Shown piece after piece: positions 35,873-43,934 of a stretch of 64,000 nucleotides of DNA. The first letter of the stretch is position 1. Every line of letters begins with the position of its first letter. Below the pieces are notes generated by a model. The model searched no databases, was not told the origin of the DNA, and worked only from the letters and a program-made list of their open reading frames with translations. Made by a program: the position numbers and the translations under genes. Source of the stretch: Myxococcus stipitatus DSM 14675. Lineage in GTDB: Bacteria > Myxococcota > Myxococcia > Myxococcales > Myxococcaceae. The stretch spans positions 9,861,501-9,925,500 of the forward strand of contig NC_020126.1 of NCBI RefSeq assembly GCF_000331735.1, given 5' to 3'.

Positions 35873-36919
35873 ATGTGGAGTGCCGCCGTGTCCTCTTCCG
35901 CTCCCAATTCCGACCAGGTCGTCCCACGAACGGACTCACCGAAGCAGCTCCCCATCGAGCACCTTCGCCACATCGTCGGCACGCCGCCGGGGGCGGTGGT
36001 CGCGTTCGTGACGCGCTTCGTCTTCGCGTTCATCTCCTGGTTGTCCCCCGCGTCACGGGACGCGCTCGCACGCTTCGTGGGCAACCTGGCGTACACGCTG
36101 GGCATCCGGCGCCGCGTGGTGATGGACAACCTGGAAAAAGGACTTCCGGAAAAGACAGACGCGGAGCGCCGGGAGATTGCACGCGGCGCCTACATCAACA
36201 TGTCCCGCGTGGTGATGGAGTCGCTGCCCTCCGGGGAGCGGCTGCCGCCGGACTGGGCGGACCAGGGCGTGGTGGGCGAGGAGGCGTGGGAGGCCGTGAA
36301 GGCCCGCGTGGCCACGGGCAAGGGCGCGTTGATTGTGACGGCGCACTTCGGCAACTGGGAGTTGCTGGGGGACATGCTGATTCGGTGGGGCGTCCACATC
36401 GACGCGCTGGTGCGCCCGCTGAAGGGCGCGCTCAACACGCGCATCGCGGAGAACCGGGTGCGGGTGGGCGCGGGGCTCATCTATCCGCGCGGCGCCATCA
36501 TGGAGATCTCCTCCGCCGTGGAGCGCGGCGAGTCCCCCTTCATGCTGCTGGACCAGGCGCTGCCCGCGAAGGCGGCGGTGTTCGTGCCCTTCTTCGGGAG
36601 GCTCGCGTCCACCACCCCCGCGTGCGCGGTGGCGGCGCAGCGCACGGGCGCGCCCGTGTTCGTGGTGATGGGGGTGCGCAACGGGAAGCCCGGTGCCCGC
36701 TTCCGGCTGGAGGTGGAGGGCCCCATCCCTCCGCCCGCGCCGGGGGAGTGCGAGGACCCCATCACCGAGCACACCGCGCGCATCACCGCCGCGCTGGAGC
36801 GCTGCATCCGCAAGTACCCGGACCAGTGGATGTGGCTGCACCGCCGCTGGAAGGTGCAGCCGGAGAGCACGTCGCGCGTCGCGGCCGCGCTGCCCTCGGG
36901 GGCGGACGCGAAGCGCTGA
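35873..36919 (+). CDS. Lipid A biosynthesis acyltransferase (LpxL/HtrB family)
   Basis: 348 residues from ATG 35873; GTG 35888 is an alternative. The acyltransferase motif H-x4-E is H158-FGNW-E163 (AHFGNWELLGD). A hydrophobic N-terminal segment (about 45-65) would hold the enzyme at the inner membrane, as in other LpxL/LpxM proteins. Blocks typical of the family follow: LVRPLKGALNTRI, FMLLDQALP, VFVPFFG and WMWLHRRWK near the end. It transfers a fatty acyl chain from acyl carrier protein to a lipid A precursor. The gene is monocistronic and convergent with the alanine racemase gene 6 bp away. Confidence 0.88.
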   Translation: MWSAAVSSSAPNSDQVVPRTDSPKQLPIEHLRHIVGTPPGAVVAFVTRFVFAFISWLSPASRDALARFVGNLAYTLGIRRRVVMDNLEKGLPEKTDAERREIARGAYINMSRVVMESLPSGERLPPDWADQGVVGEEAWEAVKARVATGKGALIVTAHFGNWELLGDMLIRWGVHIDALVRPLKGALNTRIAENRVRVGAGLIYPRGAIMEISSAVERGESPFMLLDQALPAKAAVFVPFFGRLASTTPACAVAAQRTGAPVFVVMGVRNGKPGARFRLEVEGPIPPPAPGECEDPITEHTARITAALERCIRKYPDQWMWLHRRWKVQPESTSRVAAALPSGADAKR

Positions 36920-36925
36920 GCGGCG

Positions 36926-38266
36926 CTACTCCACCACCTCGCGGCGCAGGTGCGCGCCCAGGCGCGTGACGAGCTCGTAGTGAATCGTCTGCGCCCAGCC
37001 CGCGAGCGCGTCGGCGGAGACGGACTCCTCGCCGTCGCGCCCCAGCAGCGTGGCCGTCACGGGGTGCTCGTCCGCCGTGGCCCGCGTCACGTCGATGATG
37101 AGGTGATTCATCATCACCCGGCCCAGCACGGGGCACCGCCGCCCGTTCACCAGGACGTGGGCCTTGCCCGAGGCCAGCCGGGGGTAGCCGTCGTAGTAGC
37201 CCACGGGCAGCACCGCGATGCGCGTGGGCTCCGACGTGCGGTACGTGCAGCCATAGCCGACGTAGCTGTTGGCGGGCAGCCACTTCACCACCTGGCTGCG
37301 GCACCGCCACGACAGCACGGGCTTGAGCACGGGCACCTCCCCCAGCACCAGCCGCGCCGACAGCCGCGTCTCCGCGGACGGCCACAGCCCGTAGAGTGAA
37401 ATGCCCACCCGGAGCGCCTCGTAGCGGGCCCGAGGGAGCACCAGCGACGCGGCGCTCGCGGCGATGTGCCGCTGCAGCCCCGTCGCCGCCGCGCCGAGCA
37501 ACTCCGCGAGCACCCCCAGCCCCGTCTCGAACGCGTCCACCTGCGCCAGCGCGTAGCCCTGCTCCGTCACGTCCTCCGTGTTGGCGAAGTGGCTGAGCCC
37601 GCCCACCACCTCCAGCACGTCGCGCGCGTCCGAGAGGAAGCGCGTGTCGTGGGGGAGCTGCGCCAGGGTGAAGCCCTCGCGGCCCAGGCCCGTGTCGATG
37701 TGGACGTGGACCCGCAGGGGGCGCGGGAGCTTCGCCGCGCGCAGCACGGGCACCGCGTCCTCCCAGCCTCGGTCCGCCACCACGGCGTCCACGCCCTCGC
37801 GCGCGAGGACCACGGCCTCCTGGGGCCCGACGGCGCCCAGCACCACCACCTGCTTGGGCGGCAGGCCGAGCGCCCGCTCGTGCTCGCGCACCTTCAGCGC
37901 GTCCTGGGGGGCGATGAAGTAGAGGATGTCCACGCCCTCGTGGACCAGCGGCAGCACCTGCGCGAGCCCGTGTCCGTAGGCGTTGCCCTTGAGCACCACG
38001 CCCAGCGCGCGCGACGGGCCGCCACGCCCCTCCACCGCCCGGAACACCGCCACGTTGTGCCGCAGGGCGGAGGCGCTGAGCTCCAGCCACGAGGAATGGG
38101 CCGCGTCTCCAGGCCCGCCAGCGATCGACTCCACATTCACCTCCACCACGTCGCTGGCGGTGCTTACCAGCAATGGACGGGCCAGGGTGTGGCGTGGCTC
38201 TCCAGCCACGGGTGCCCGCATCCGGGCCAGGCGGGCGGGGGACGCACCCGGTCCACTCCTTGTCAT
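36926..38266 (-). CDS. alr: Alanine racemase, with an N-terminal extension
   Basis: 446 residues from ATG 38266. The PLP-binding Lys is K93 in VVLKGNAYGHG (VKANAYGHG is usual). The second catalytic base is the Tyr in VGYGCTYRTSEP, and the substrate block PVGYYDGYPR is present. The enzyme makes D-alanine for peptidoglycan. K93 normally lies near residue 38, so this reading carries about 50 extra N-terminal residues of low conservation. The true start may be at ATG 38221 or a later GTG. The gene is divergent from the sigma factor gene (84-bp gap). Confidence 0.88.
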   Translation of the reverse strand: MTRSGPGASPARLARMRAPVAGEPRHTLARPLLVSTASDVVEVNVESIAGGPGDAAHSSWLELSASALRHNVAVFRAVEGRGGPSRALGVVLKGNAYGHGLAQVLPLVHEGVDILYFIAPQDALKVREHERALGLPPKQVVVLGAVGPQEAVVLAREGVDAVVADRGWEDAVPVLRAAKLPRPLRVHVHIDTGLGREGFTLAQLPHDTRFLSDARDVLEVVGGLSHFANTEDVTEQGYALAQVDAFETGLGVLAELLGAAATGLQRHIAASAASLVLPRARYEALRVGISLYGLWPSAETRLSARLVLGEVPVLKPVLSWRCRSQVVKWLPANSYVGYGCTYRTSEPTRIAVLPVGYYDGYPRLASGKAHVLVNGRRCPVLGRVMMNHLIIDVTRATADEHPVTATLLGRDGEESVSADALAGWAQTIHYELVTRLGAHLRREVVE

Positions 38267-38350
38267 ACCCTGTGTCCCCGAGTCCTCCTCCCCGAGAGAA
38301 GCAAGGCAAACAAGCGTCTCCTCCGGAAATGGTTGAAGCTGGATTACGCG

Positions 38351-39271
38351 ATGGGGGTGCTATCGTCCCACGGCGTGTCCTCCCCGGACGTTTCCCTGGC
38401 TCAAGCCTTCATCGTGGCGCGTGGCACCTCCTGCGCGCCGGAGTTGTTGCCCCCGCTTCAGGAGCAGCTGACGCGCGCCTTGGAGATGGCGCGCGCGGCC
38501 TGGCCCGGCGTGGAGCTGGCGGGCACCCGCTTCGTCGGGCACCTGGCGCGGCTGCTCCCGTCCCAGGCGCCTTCCGAGGACGTGGAAAAACTTCATGTGC
38601 CGGATGTGTATCTGGCGCGCGCCGCGGCGGACCAGCTCCCGTCCGCGCTGACGGCCTTCGAGGCGAGCTTCCTCCCCGAGGTGAACGCCGCGGTGGCGAG
38701 GCTGAAGCTGCCGCCCACGGGGCTCGACGAGGTCCGCCAGCTCTTGCGCCAGCGGATGTTGGTGGGGAGCCAGGATGCGCCCGCGCGGCTGGCGGCGTAC
38801 CCGGGCACGGGGCCCTTGAGCGGGTGGGTGCGCGCGGCGGCGTTGTGGCTCGCGCTCGACTGGCAGCGGCAGCGGGGTGGGCAGCCGCAGGCGGATGACG
38901 GGGACTTGTCGTTGCTGGTGGCGCCCGGGGATGACCCGGAGCTCATCTATCTGAAGAACACGTACCGGGCGGAGTTCGCCGCGTCGTTCTCGGAAGCGCT
39001 GGGGACGTTGGAGCCTCGGCAGCGCAACTTCCTGCGGCTGAAGTTCCTGGATGCGCTGAGCATCGACCAGCTGGGGGCGCTCTACGGGGTGCACCGCTCC
39101 ACGGCGGCGCGGTGGGTGGTGGCGGCGCAGGAGTCGCTGCTCCAGGAGACGCGCCGGCTGCTCACGGAGCGGCTGCGGCTGACGGGCTCGCAGCTCGACA
39201 GCGTGTTGCGGCTCATCTCCAGCCAACTCGACGTGAACTTGAGCCGGCTGTTGCGTTCAAAGGCCGACTGA
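38351..39271 (+). CDS. Sigma-70-family (ECF-like) factor of a myxobacterial type
   Basis: 306 residues from ATG 38351; no strong Shine-Dalgarno is visible. The C-terminal part has a sigma region-4 helix-turn-helix: LGTLEPRQRNFLRLKFLDALSIDQ followed by LGALYGVHRSTAARWVV. A helical region with GWVRAAALWLALDW is the likely region-2 counterpart. An N-terminal block of about 100 residues is outside the classic two-domain ECF plan and may be regulatory. The protein resembles the Myxococcales clade of large ECF-like factors (TIGR03001 type); that assignment is from memory and not tested. No anti-sigma gene is adjacent. Confidence 0.72.
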   Translation: MGVLSSHGVSSPDVSLAQAFIVARGTSCAPELLPPLQEQLTRALEMARAAWPGVELAGTRFVGHLARLLPSQAPSEDVEKLHVPDVYLARAAADQLPSALTAFEASFLPEVNAAVARLKLPPTGLDEVRQLLRQRMLVGSQDAPARLAAYPGTGPLSGWVRAAALWLALDWQRQRGGQPQADDGDLSLLVAPGDDPELIYLKNTYRAEFAASFSEALGTLEPRQRNFLRLKFLDALSIDQLGALYGVHRSTAARWVVAAQESLLQETRRLLTERLRLTGSQLDSVLRLISSQLDVNLSRLLRSKAD

Positions 39272-39275
39272 GCCC

Positions 39276-39297
39276 GAGGCGGGAGGTTGGCCGCCTC
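39276..39297 (+). terminator. Terminator hairpin after the sigma factor gene
   Basis: GAGGCGG (39276-39282) and CCGCCTC (39291-39297) form a perfect 7-bp stem with an 8-nt loop, starting 4 bp after the stop codon. Confidence 0.45.
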
Positions 39298-39355
39298 CTG
39301 GCTGCCTCGCGGGAGGATTCCCCGCGGTGGCGAAGCGCACTAAAGGAAGGGTGGA

Positions 39356-40024
39356 ATGCGAACGCTCTTCATCGGCGATGTCCACGGGTGCGCGGCGGAG
39401 CTGGACGCGTTGTTGGAGGCGTGTGACTGGAGGCCGGTCGACCGCGTGGTGCTGGTGGGGGACCTGGTGGCGAAGGGACCGGACTCGGCGGGCGTGGTGC
39501 GCCGGGCGCGGGAGCAGGGGATGTTGGCGGTGAGGGGCAACCACGATGCGCACGTGCTGCGCTGGCATCATGGACAGGCGCCCGAGGGGAAGAAGCTGAG
39601 CAAGGAGCACCGGCAGGTGCTGGAGACGCTGACGCCGGAGGACTGGGCGTACCTGGAGGCGCAGCCGTTGTTCCGCCGCTTCCCGGAGCTGAACGTGCTG
39701 GCGGTGCACGGGGGCGTGGTGCCGGGGATTCCCTTGGCGGCCCAGCGGCCGGAGGAGCTGCTCAACCTGCGCAGCATCGCGCCGGATGGGACGCCGTCGA
39801 AGCGCGTGGATGGCGGGGTGCCGTGGGCGAGCTGCTGGGAGGGGCCGGAGTTCATCGTCTTCGGGCACGACGCCGTGCGAGGGGTGCAACGGCATCCACA
39901 TGCGATGGGATTGGATTCAGGGTGTGTGTATGGCGGGGACCTCACCGCGCTCGTGATGCCGGAGCGGAGGTTGGTGTCAGTGAGGGCGAAGCGCTGTTAT
40001 GTGAATGTGAATGCCCCGACGTGA
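39356..40024 (+). CDS. Metallophosphatase of the calcineurin/PPP-ApaH type
   Basis: 222 residues with AAGGAAGG 7 nt upstream of the ATG. The bimetal motifs are in order: GDVHG (residues 7-11), GDLVAKGPDS and GNHD; later His residues appear in VHGGVVPG and FGHDAVRG. Members dephosphorylate proteins, or split dinucleoside polyphosphates; this one is short and cannot be assigned further. Its first bases and its last bases recur, fused, at 46232-46295 on the far side of the effector cluster, so the gene was once duplicated together with its surroundings. Confidence 0.85.
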   Translation: MRTLFIGDVHGCAAELDALLEACDWRPVDRVVLVGDLVAKGPDSAGVVRRAREQGMLAVRGNHDAHVLRWHHGQAPEGKKLSKEHRQVLETLTPEDWAYLEAQPLFRRFPELNVLAVHGGVVPGIPLAAQRPEELLNLRSIAPDGTPSKRVDGGVPWASCWEGPEFIVFGHDAVRGVQRHPHAMGLDSGCVYGGDLTALVMPERRLVSVRAKRCYVNVNAPT

Positions 40025-40051
40025 GGGGTGACTGAGCGCGGAGCCGCGGGG
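40005..40051. repeat. Left copy of a 47-bp direct repeat (end of phosphatase gene plus spacer)
   Basis: 43 of 47 positions match 46249-46295. It covers the last codons of the metallophosphatase gene and 27 bp beyond. The two copies flank the 40.2-46.0 kb effector module. No integrase or transposase gene is present, so duplication is at least as likely an origin as site-specific integration. Confidence 0.8.
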
Positions 40052-40056
40052 GGTAC

Positions 40057-40152
40057 TGGGAACTGGTACCCGGGCGACGCGCTGAATGAGCAGGACGAGG
40101 AAGTCGCGAACGTCTGGGAGTTTCCCGAGGGCGACCTGTCCATCCTGGTCGC
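40057..40152 (+). pseudogene. Imm11-family gene remnant (N-terminal fragment)
   Basis: The translated stretch GNWYPGDALNEQDEEV continuing to ANVWEFPEGDLSI matches residues about 17-47 of the intact Imm11 gene at 47105 (GNWYLGDPLNEAGEEV, DDIWEFSEG), and the DNA aligns over about 95 bp. The first 16 codons and the rest of the gene are missing, and the frame soon runs into unrelated sequence. The remaining gap to 40203 shows nothing. It is the left-hand relic of a toxin-immunity pair. Confidence 0.72.
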
Positions 40153-40203
40153 CATCCACTTCGCGGAGAGGCCCCCAATGATGTGCGGCTCAGGCCGCGG
40201 CAC

Positions 40204-41460
40204 TCACTCCCGTCGCTGGGGAAATCGCTCACAGGCGAACACACTCTCGCCCCGCCCGGTCTCGAATCGCGCCCGGAGTGCATGCTCCCACCGCGCCTCC
40301 AGGGGGAGTCCGCGCAGCCACTCCTGTGTCCACCCCTTCAGGACATCCGTGCCCATGCAGATGCGGGACACCCCAGAGAGGGCGGCTTTGAGACGCCCCC
40401 AATGATTGCGAGCCGCGACCGCATCTGGAATGTGCACCTCCTCCTCCTCCAACGCCTCGGTGGGGAGGACAGCGACGCGATGGATGGTGTTGACGTCAAG
40501 GCCCGTCAGCTTCCGGAACGCGCTGGCTGCGGCCGCCCCTATCTCAGGCCCACCGGATTCCATGGCGCGAAGCACCTCCTCCATGAGTCCGGGATGGCCG
40601 AAGGTACCCGCCAGGAGGAACCGCTCAGAGCCCAGCTCCCGCCGCCCCAAGGCCTCCTTGAAGAGAGAGAGGTCCGCCTCGGCCCCCAGCACTGCCAGCA
40701 GCTTCAAGCCCGGAACATGGTCTGGAGACTCCGGGGCCTTCGCCAGCATCCTCAAACCGGAGAGCAGCCACGACTGCCGGGTCCATGCAGCGGCCCACCA
40801 GGCGGAAGCCCGGACCTCGGAGGAGGAGTCCGCGAGTGCTATCGGAAAGCGCTGGGCAAGCTTCCTCCGGAAGAGCGCCTGCCCCGAGGCTTCGAGCCAC
40901 TGAAGAGACACCAGCGAGACGATTCCCCACGCCGCGCTGCGGATGCCGGGCTGGGCAGCATCGAGCAGCTCCAGGAGACGGACTCCCGCATCGGGCTGCG
41001 CATGTCCATGGAAGGCCAGCACCTCCAGGGCCGCGGCGGCGTGACGCTCCGACCCACTCGCCACGAGTCCCTTCAGCGCATCCACATACCTCTCGGGGGG
41101 CGCATAGCGGAGGGCGAGCCGGAACCCCTCCCAGGCAGAGCCGTCCAGCCCAACCGACAGCTCCAGAGTCTGGAGCGGCACTGCCGTGTCCTCCTGCAGG
41201 AGGAGAGCATGCGCGGCGCCAAACGCGGCGTACGCGTCCTCGGCCTCCACCAGACGCGAGCGAAGGAGCGCCCGGGCTTCTTCCGCGGCCAGGACCAGCG
41301 CGTCGACATGGGCGGCGATGCGCTCATCCAACTGAACGAGCGCGTGGAAGTCGTACTCCATGGAGCGCAAGGCCGCATCACGCTGTCGCCAAAGCCATTC
41401 CAACTCGTCGACATGCACCTCCAGCAGGTCGACCATCCACTCTCCACCGCGAGCGAGCAT
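40204..41460 (-). CDS. TIGR02270-type HEAT-repeat protein of type VI secretion effector clusters
   Basis: 418 residues, almost entirely alpha-helical with HEAT-like repeats (for example ALEVLAFHGHAQPDAGVRLL, and blocks starting AAASAFRKLTG). The N-terminus MVDLLEVHVDELEWLWRQRD (second Met, 41436) is the typical opening of the family and may be the true start. Such proteins recur beside DUF2169 and DUF4150 genes in proteobacterial type VI clusters, where their role is unproven; a scaffold or loading adaptor is an inference. Last gene of a five-gene minus-strand module, 10 bp after its neighbour. Confidence 0.7.
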   Translation of the reverse strand: MLARGGEWMVDLLEVHVDELEWLWRQRDAALRSMEYDFHALVQLDERIAAHVDALVLAAEEARALLRSRLVEAEDAYAAFGAAHALLLQEDTAVPLQTLELSVGLDGSAWEGFRLALRYAPPERYVDALKGLVASGSERHAAAALEVLAFHGHAQPDAGVRLLELLDAAQPGIRSAAWGIVSLVSLQWLEASGQALFRRKLAQRFPIALADSSSEVRASAWWAAAWTRQSWLLSGLRMLAKAPESPDHVPGLKLLAVLGAEADLSLFKEALGRRELGSERFLLAGTFGHPGLMEEVLRAMESGGPEIGAAAASAFRKLTGLDVNTIHRVAVLPTEALEEEEVHIPDAVAARNHWGRLKAALSGVSRICMGTDVLKGWTQEWLRGLPLEARWEHALRARFETGRGESVFACERFPQRRE

Positions 41461-41470
41461 GGACCGACTC

Positions 41471-42313
41471 TCAGGGCTGGGTTTGCGGCGGGGATTGGAC
41501 CACCTCGAAGCGCCCCAGGTCCAACGCGAGCTGACCGTCCATCGTCTCCAGCCCCCGCTCGCCTCGCGAGGTGAAGTAGGTCAACACGGCCCGGTAGGTG
41601 CCAGGGGCGCTCAGCAGCTTCTTGCGGACCACGAAGCGAAGTTCCGCGCCCGGAGTCAGGGTGACGCGCCGACCCTCGGGAGGCTTCTTTCCTTCAGGTG
41701 GATGCACGTTCTCCAACCCCAGCTCCATCCACAGGACGTCCCCTTCCCGAAGCTGCTCGGACGGCTTGTCCTTCGACACGAGCAACCGGAGGTTGGCGCG
41801 GCCCGGAGCGTGGGGGATGAAGGGGTTCTCCATCTCGATGGCCTGGCTTCCCACGTTGCGCAGCGTGACGGCGAAGGAGACAGATTTCTCCAGTGGGAAG
41901 CGCGGCGAGGTCGGCGCGCCTTCTCCCCTCAGCACCCGGAGCGGCTTCGTGAGCATGTGCTCGGAGGCCTCGCGCATCTCGTTCAGCAAGGGCTCCAGGG
42001 CATCTGGAACGGAGTGGAGCGGGAACGTCCGCATGTCGATATCCTCTCCATCGGGGCTCTCCCCCACCGATACCGTTTTCGTGTCGGGCGGCAGCTCCGT
42101 CGCCACCGGCAGGGCGTTGAAGTCAAGGTCGCCATGCAGTTGCTTCAGCCGCGCGTAGGCCCCGGGGAGCAGCTCGGCCTCGTAGTAGCCAATCTCCTGC
42201 CGGCCCAGGAAGTTGTTCGACAGGTCCACGGAGCCCTTGCCCGCCGGAGGAAAGGCTGCACCCAGGGAGCCATTCGGCAAGTCCAGGAACAGCACCAGGT
42301 AACCCTTGCTCAT
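41471..42313 (-). CDS. Conserved hypothetical protein with an Ig-like/BsuPI-like domain; possible immunity or inhibitor protein
   Basis: 280 residues from ATG 42313, preceded by GGAGGAG. ATG 42370 (GGGAGG 8 nt upstream) and ATG 42544 (overlapping the previous gene by 62 bp) are alternatives. The longest reading would add a hydrophobic stretch (LGWLSLSLGLLGAAPTG) that could export the protein. The C-terminal 170 residues look like a beta-sandwich (VSFAVTLRNVGSQAIEMENP, then TLTPGAELRFVV and PGTYRAVLTYF), the pattern of BsuPI-type proteinase inhibitors and related Ig-like folds. It directly follows the PAAR-like metalloprotease gene, where an inhibitor is expected. That role is inference. Confidence 0.5.
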   Translation of the reverse strand: MSKGYLVLFLDLPNGSLGAAFPPAGKGSVDLSNNFLGRQEIGYYEAELLPGAYARLKQLHGDLDFNALPVATELPPDTKTVSVGESPDGEDIDMRTFPLHSVPDALEPLLNEMREASEHMLTKPLRVLRGEGAPTSPRFPLEKSVSFAVTLRNVGSQAIEMENPFIPHAPGRANLRLLVSKDKPSEQLREGDVLWMELGLENVHPPEGKKPPEGRRVTLTPGAELRFVVRKKLLSAPGTYRAVLTYFTSRGERGLETMDGQLALDLGRFEVVQSPPQTQP

Positions 42314-42482
42314 CACTCCTCCATCGCGCTGGGAATGACTGCCAGCGTCAGGTTTCCGTTGGGACGACATGGGTCGCGCCTCCCTTCGCAGGCCAGTCGG
42401 CGCGGCTCCCAGGAGTCCCAGCGACAATGACAACCAGCCCAGACAGTGGACTCCCCACCAGGCGCCTGCCCCGCGCGGTCGT

Positions 42483-43934
42483 CTAGAGCCGCAGCAAGCG
42501 GGTAGGACCGATGAGTCCCTTGACCTTCGCGTCGAACCAGTCATGGAACGCCTTCAGGTGATGGGGGAGGACGCGAGCCCCACTCGCCATGATGCTGGTG
42601 GGGATGTTGGCGTACTTCCGGGCCGGGTCGCAGGCCCCTTCCGGATACTCGTCATACATGCCAATGAGGTGGCCAAACTCGTGGGCGCGCACTTCCTTCG
42701 GAACGCCCGCGAGATGCTCCCACCAGTCATGGGAGAACCACCACTTGCCGGGCGTTCCCCACTGAGACGGGTCATTGGCTCCCGCGTAGAGCTTCACCTG
42801 CTTGCCGTGCCCCTGGCCCCATTGGCACTTGATGCGGATGAGGAATGAACAGCAGCCATTCTTGCTGGAGCAGGTGCAGTGGTTGCCCCGCTTGCACTTG
42901 CTGCGATGCAACCGGTAGCGGCTGTCCCAGACCCGCTCTATCTCCCTCTTCCAGGCCCGTCGCCGCCGAGCGGTGCTGAGCGCCCCAGGCTGGAGGGCGA
43001 AGTCCACCTTCCGCGTCACCACCAGCGCTCCCGTCTTCAGCTCGATATCGTAGCAGGCCTCCCAGGCATAATAGGTCGTGGTGTCCTTGACCCACTTCTT
43101 CGCGCCCATGATGACCTTCTTGACGTACTTCGGCGTCTTGATGGTCGTCGGCCCCACCAACTGCTTCGCGACGGGTTCGGGGGCCTTCAACAACAGGCCC
43201 TTGCTGGAGGTCCGCTGGCCCTTGAACAGCTCCTGCCGGGCAGTGACCTTCACCTCTTTCTGATAGGGCCCTCGGCGTGTCACCCAGCGCGGGTTGTCCT
43301 TGTTACCGGCGAGCTTCGCCTCGAGGGAGCCGACGACGGACTTGGGGTTGCCCTCGCGGTGGATGCGCACCACGAGCATCTGCGCGTGCGGACAGTTCTT
43401 CGTCCGGACATTGAGGGTGGCTTCATCTCCGCAGCACGCGTCCGAGCGGGCCCACGCCAACTTCACCACCTCCGGGTCCTCCGGGTCCTTGACCTGGTTG
43501 GAGCTGGCGCCGCTGGCGAGCGTGTTCGCTTGCACTTCCGACGCGGGCGGCGTGTTGGTGGGAGAGCCACCGTTCTGCAACATGATGTCCGACAATCGGA
43601 AGACATTCTGCCCTTCGACCTTCACGTCGAAGGAGTACATCTTCGGGTAGGCCTTGCCCTTGATCTTGTTCGAGGCCACGCCCATGGCGCTACCAGCCTC
43701 GTCCCCCGTGCTCATCGCGAAGTGCGAGGACTTGAGCATGAAGGGATTGCCATCTGCGGTGACGGTCCGGCTGCCGCCGGCGGTGTCCGCCGAACGCGCC
43801 ACGTTGGGGTAGGGAATCGGAACGGGGCCAGCGGGCGAGGGCGTCTTGCAGACATCCGGGAACGACATGGAGACGCCCCCGCTGTCCTTGTGGACAACTG
43901 TCAGGTGGTTCACGACCACAGTCGAAGGCATCAA
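42483..43934 (-). CDS. PAAR-like (DUF4150) protein fused to a zinc metalloprotease domain: putative type VI effector
   Basis: 483 residues. Residues about 1-135 form a DUF4150 PAAR-like tip domain (FPDVCKTPSPAGPVPIPYPN, then LSDIMLQNGG with a Pro/Thr end). A middle region with several Cys residues (CCGDEATLNV, and a block CKRGNHCTCSSKNGCC) joins it to the C-terminal domain with H418-EFGH422-LIG-MYD428-E and, downstream, SIMASG (M449). HExxHxxGxxD plus a Met-containing turn is the metzincin pattern, so zinc-dependent proteolysis is likely. DUF4150 proteins sit on the VgrG spike and carry or recruit effectors. The gene overlaps the ketosynthase-like gene as ATGA. Confidence 0.8.
   Translation of the reverse strand: MMPSTVVVNHLTVVHKDSGGVSMSFPDVCKTPSPAGPVPIPYPNVARSADTAGGSRTVTADGNPFMLKSSHFAMSTGDEAGSAMGVASNKIKGKAYPKMYSFDVKVEGQNVFRLSDIMLQNGGSPTNTPPASEVQANTLASGASSNQVKDPEDPEVVKLAWARSDACCGDEATLNVRTKNCPHAQMLVVRIHREGNPKSVVGSLEAKLAGNKDNPRWVTRRGPYQKEVKVTARQELFKGQRTSSKGLLLKAPEPVAKQLVGPTTIKTPKYVKKVIMGAKKWVKDTTTYYAWEACYDIELKTGALVVTRKVDFALQPGALSTARRRRAWKREIERVWDSRYRLHRSKCKRGNHCTCSSKNGCCSFLIRIKCQWGQGHGKQVKLYAGANDPSQWGTPGKWWFSHDWWEHLAGVPKEVRAHEFGHLIGMYDEYPEGACDPARKYANIPTSIMASGARVLPHHLKAFHDWFDAKVKGLIGPTRLLRL

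Noticed and set aside
37466..38350. N-terminal extension of the sigma factor gene
   Set aside because: It runs antisense through the alanine racemase gene and has Arg/His/Gln-rich composition; the real start is near 38351.
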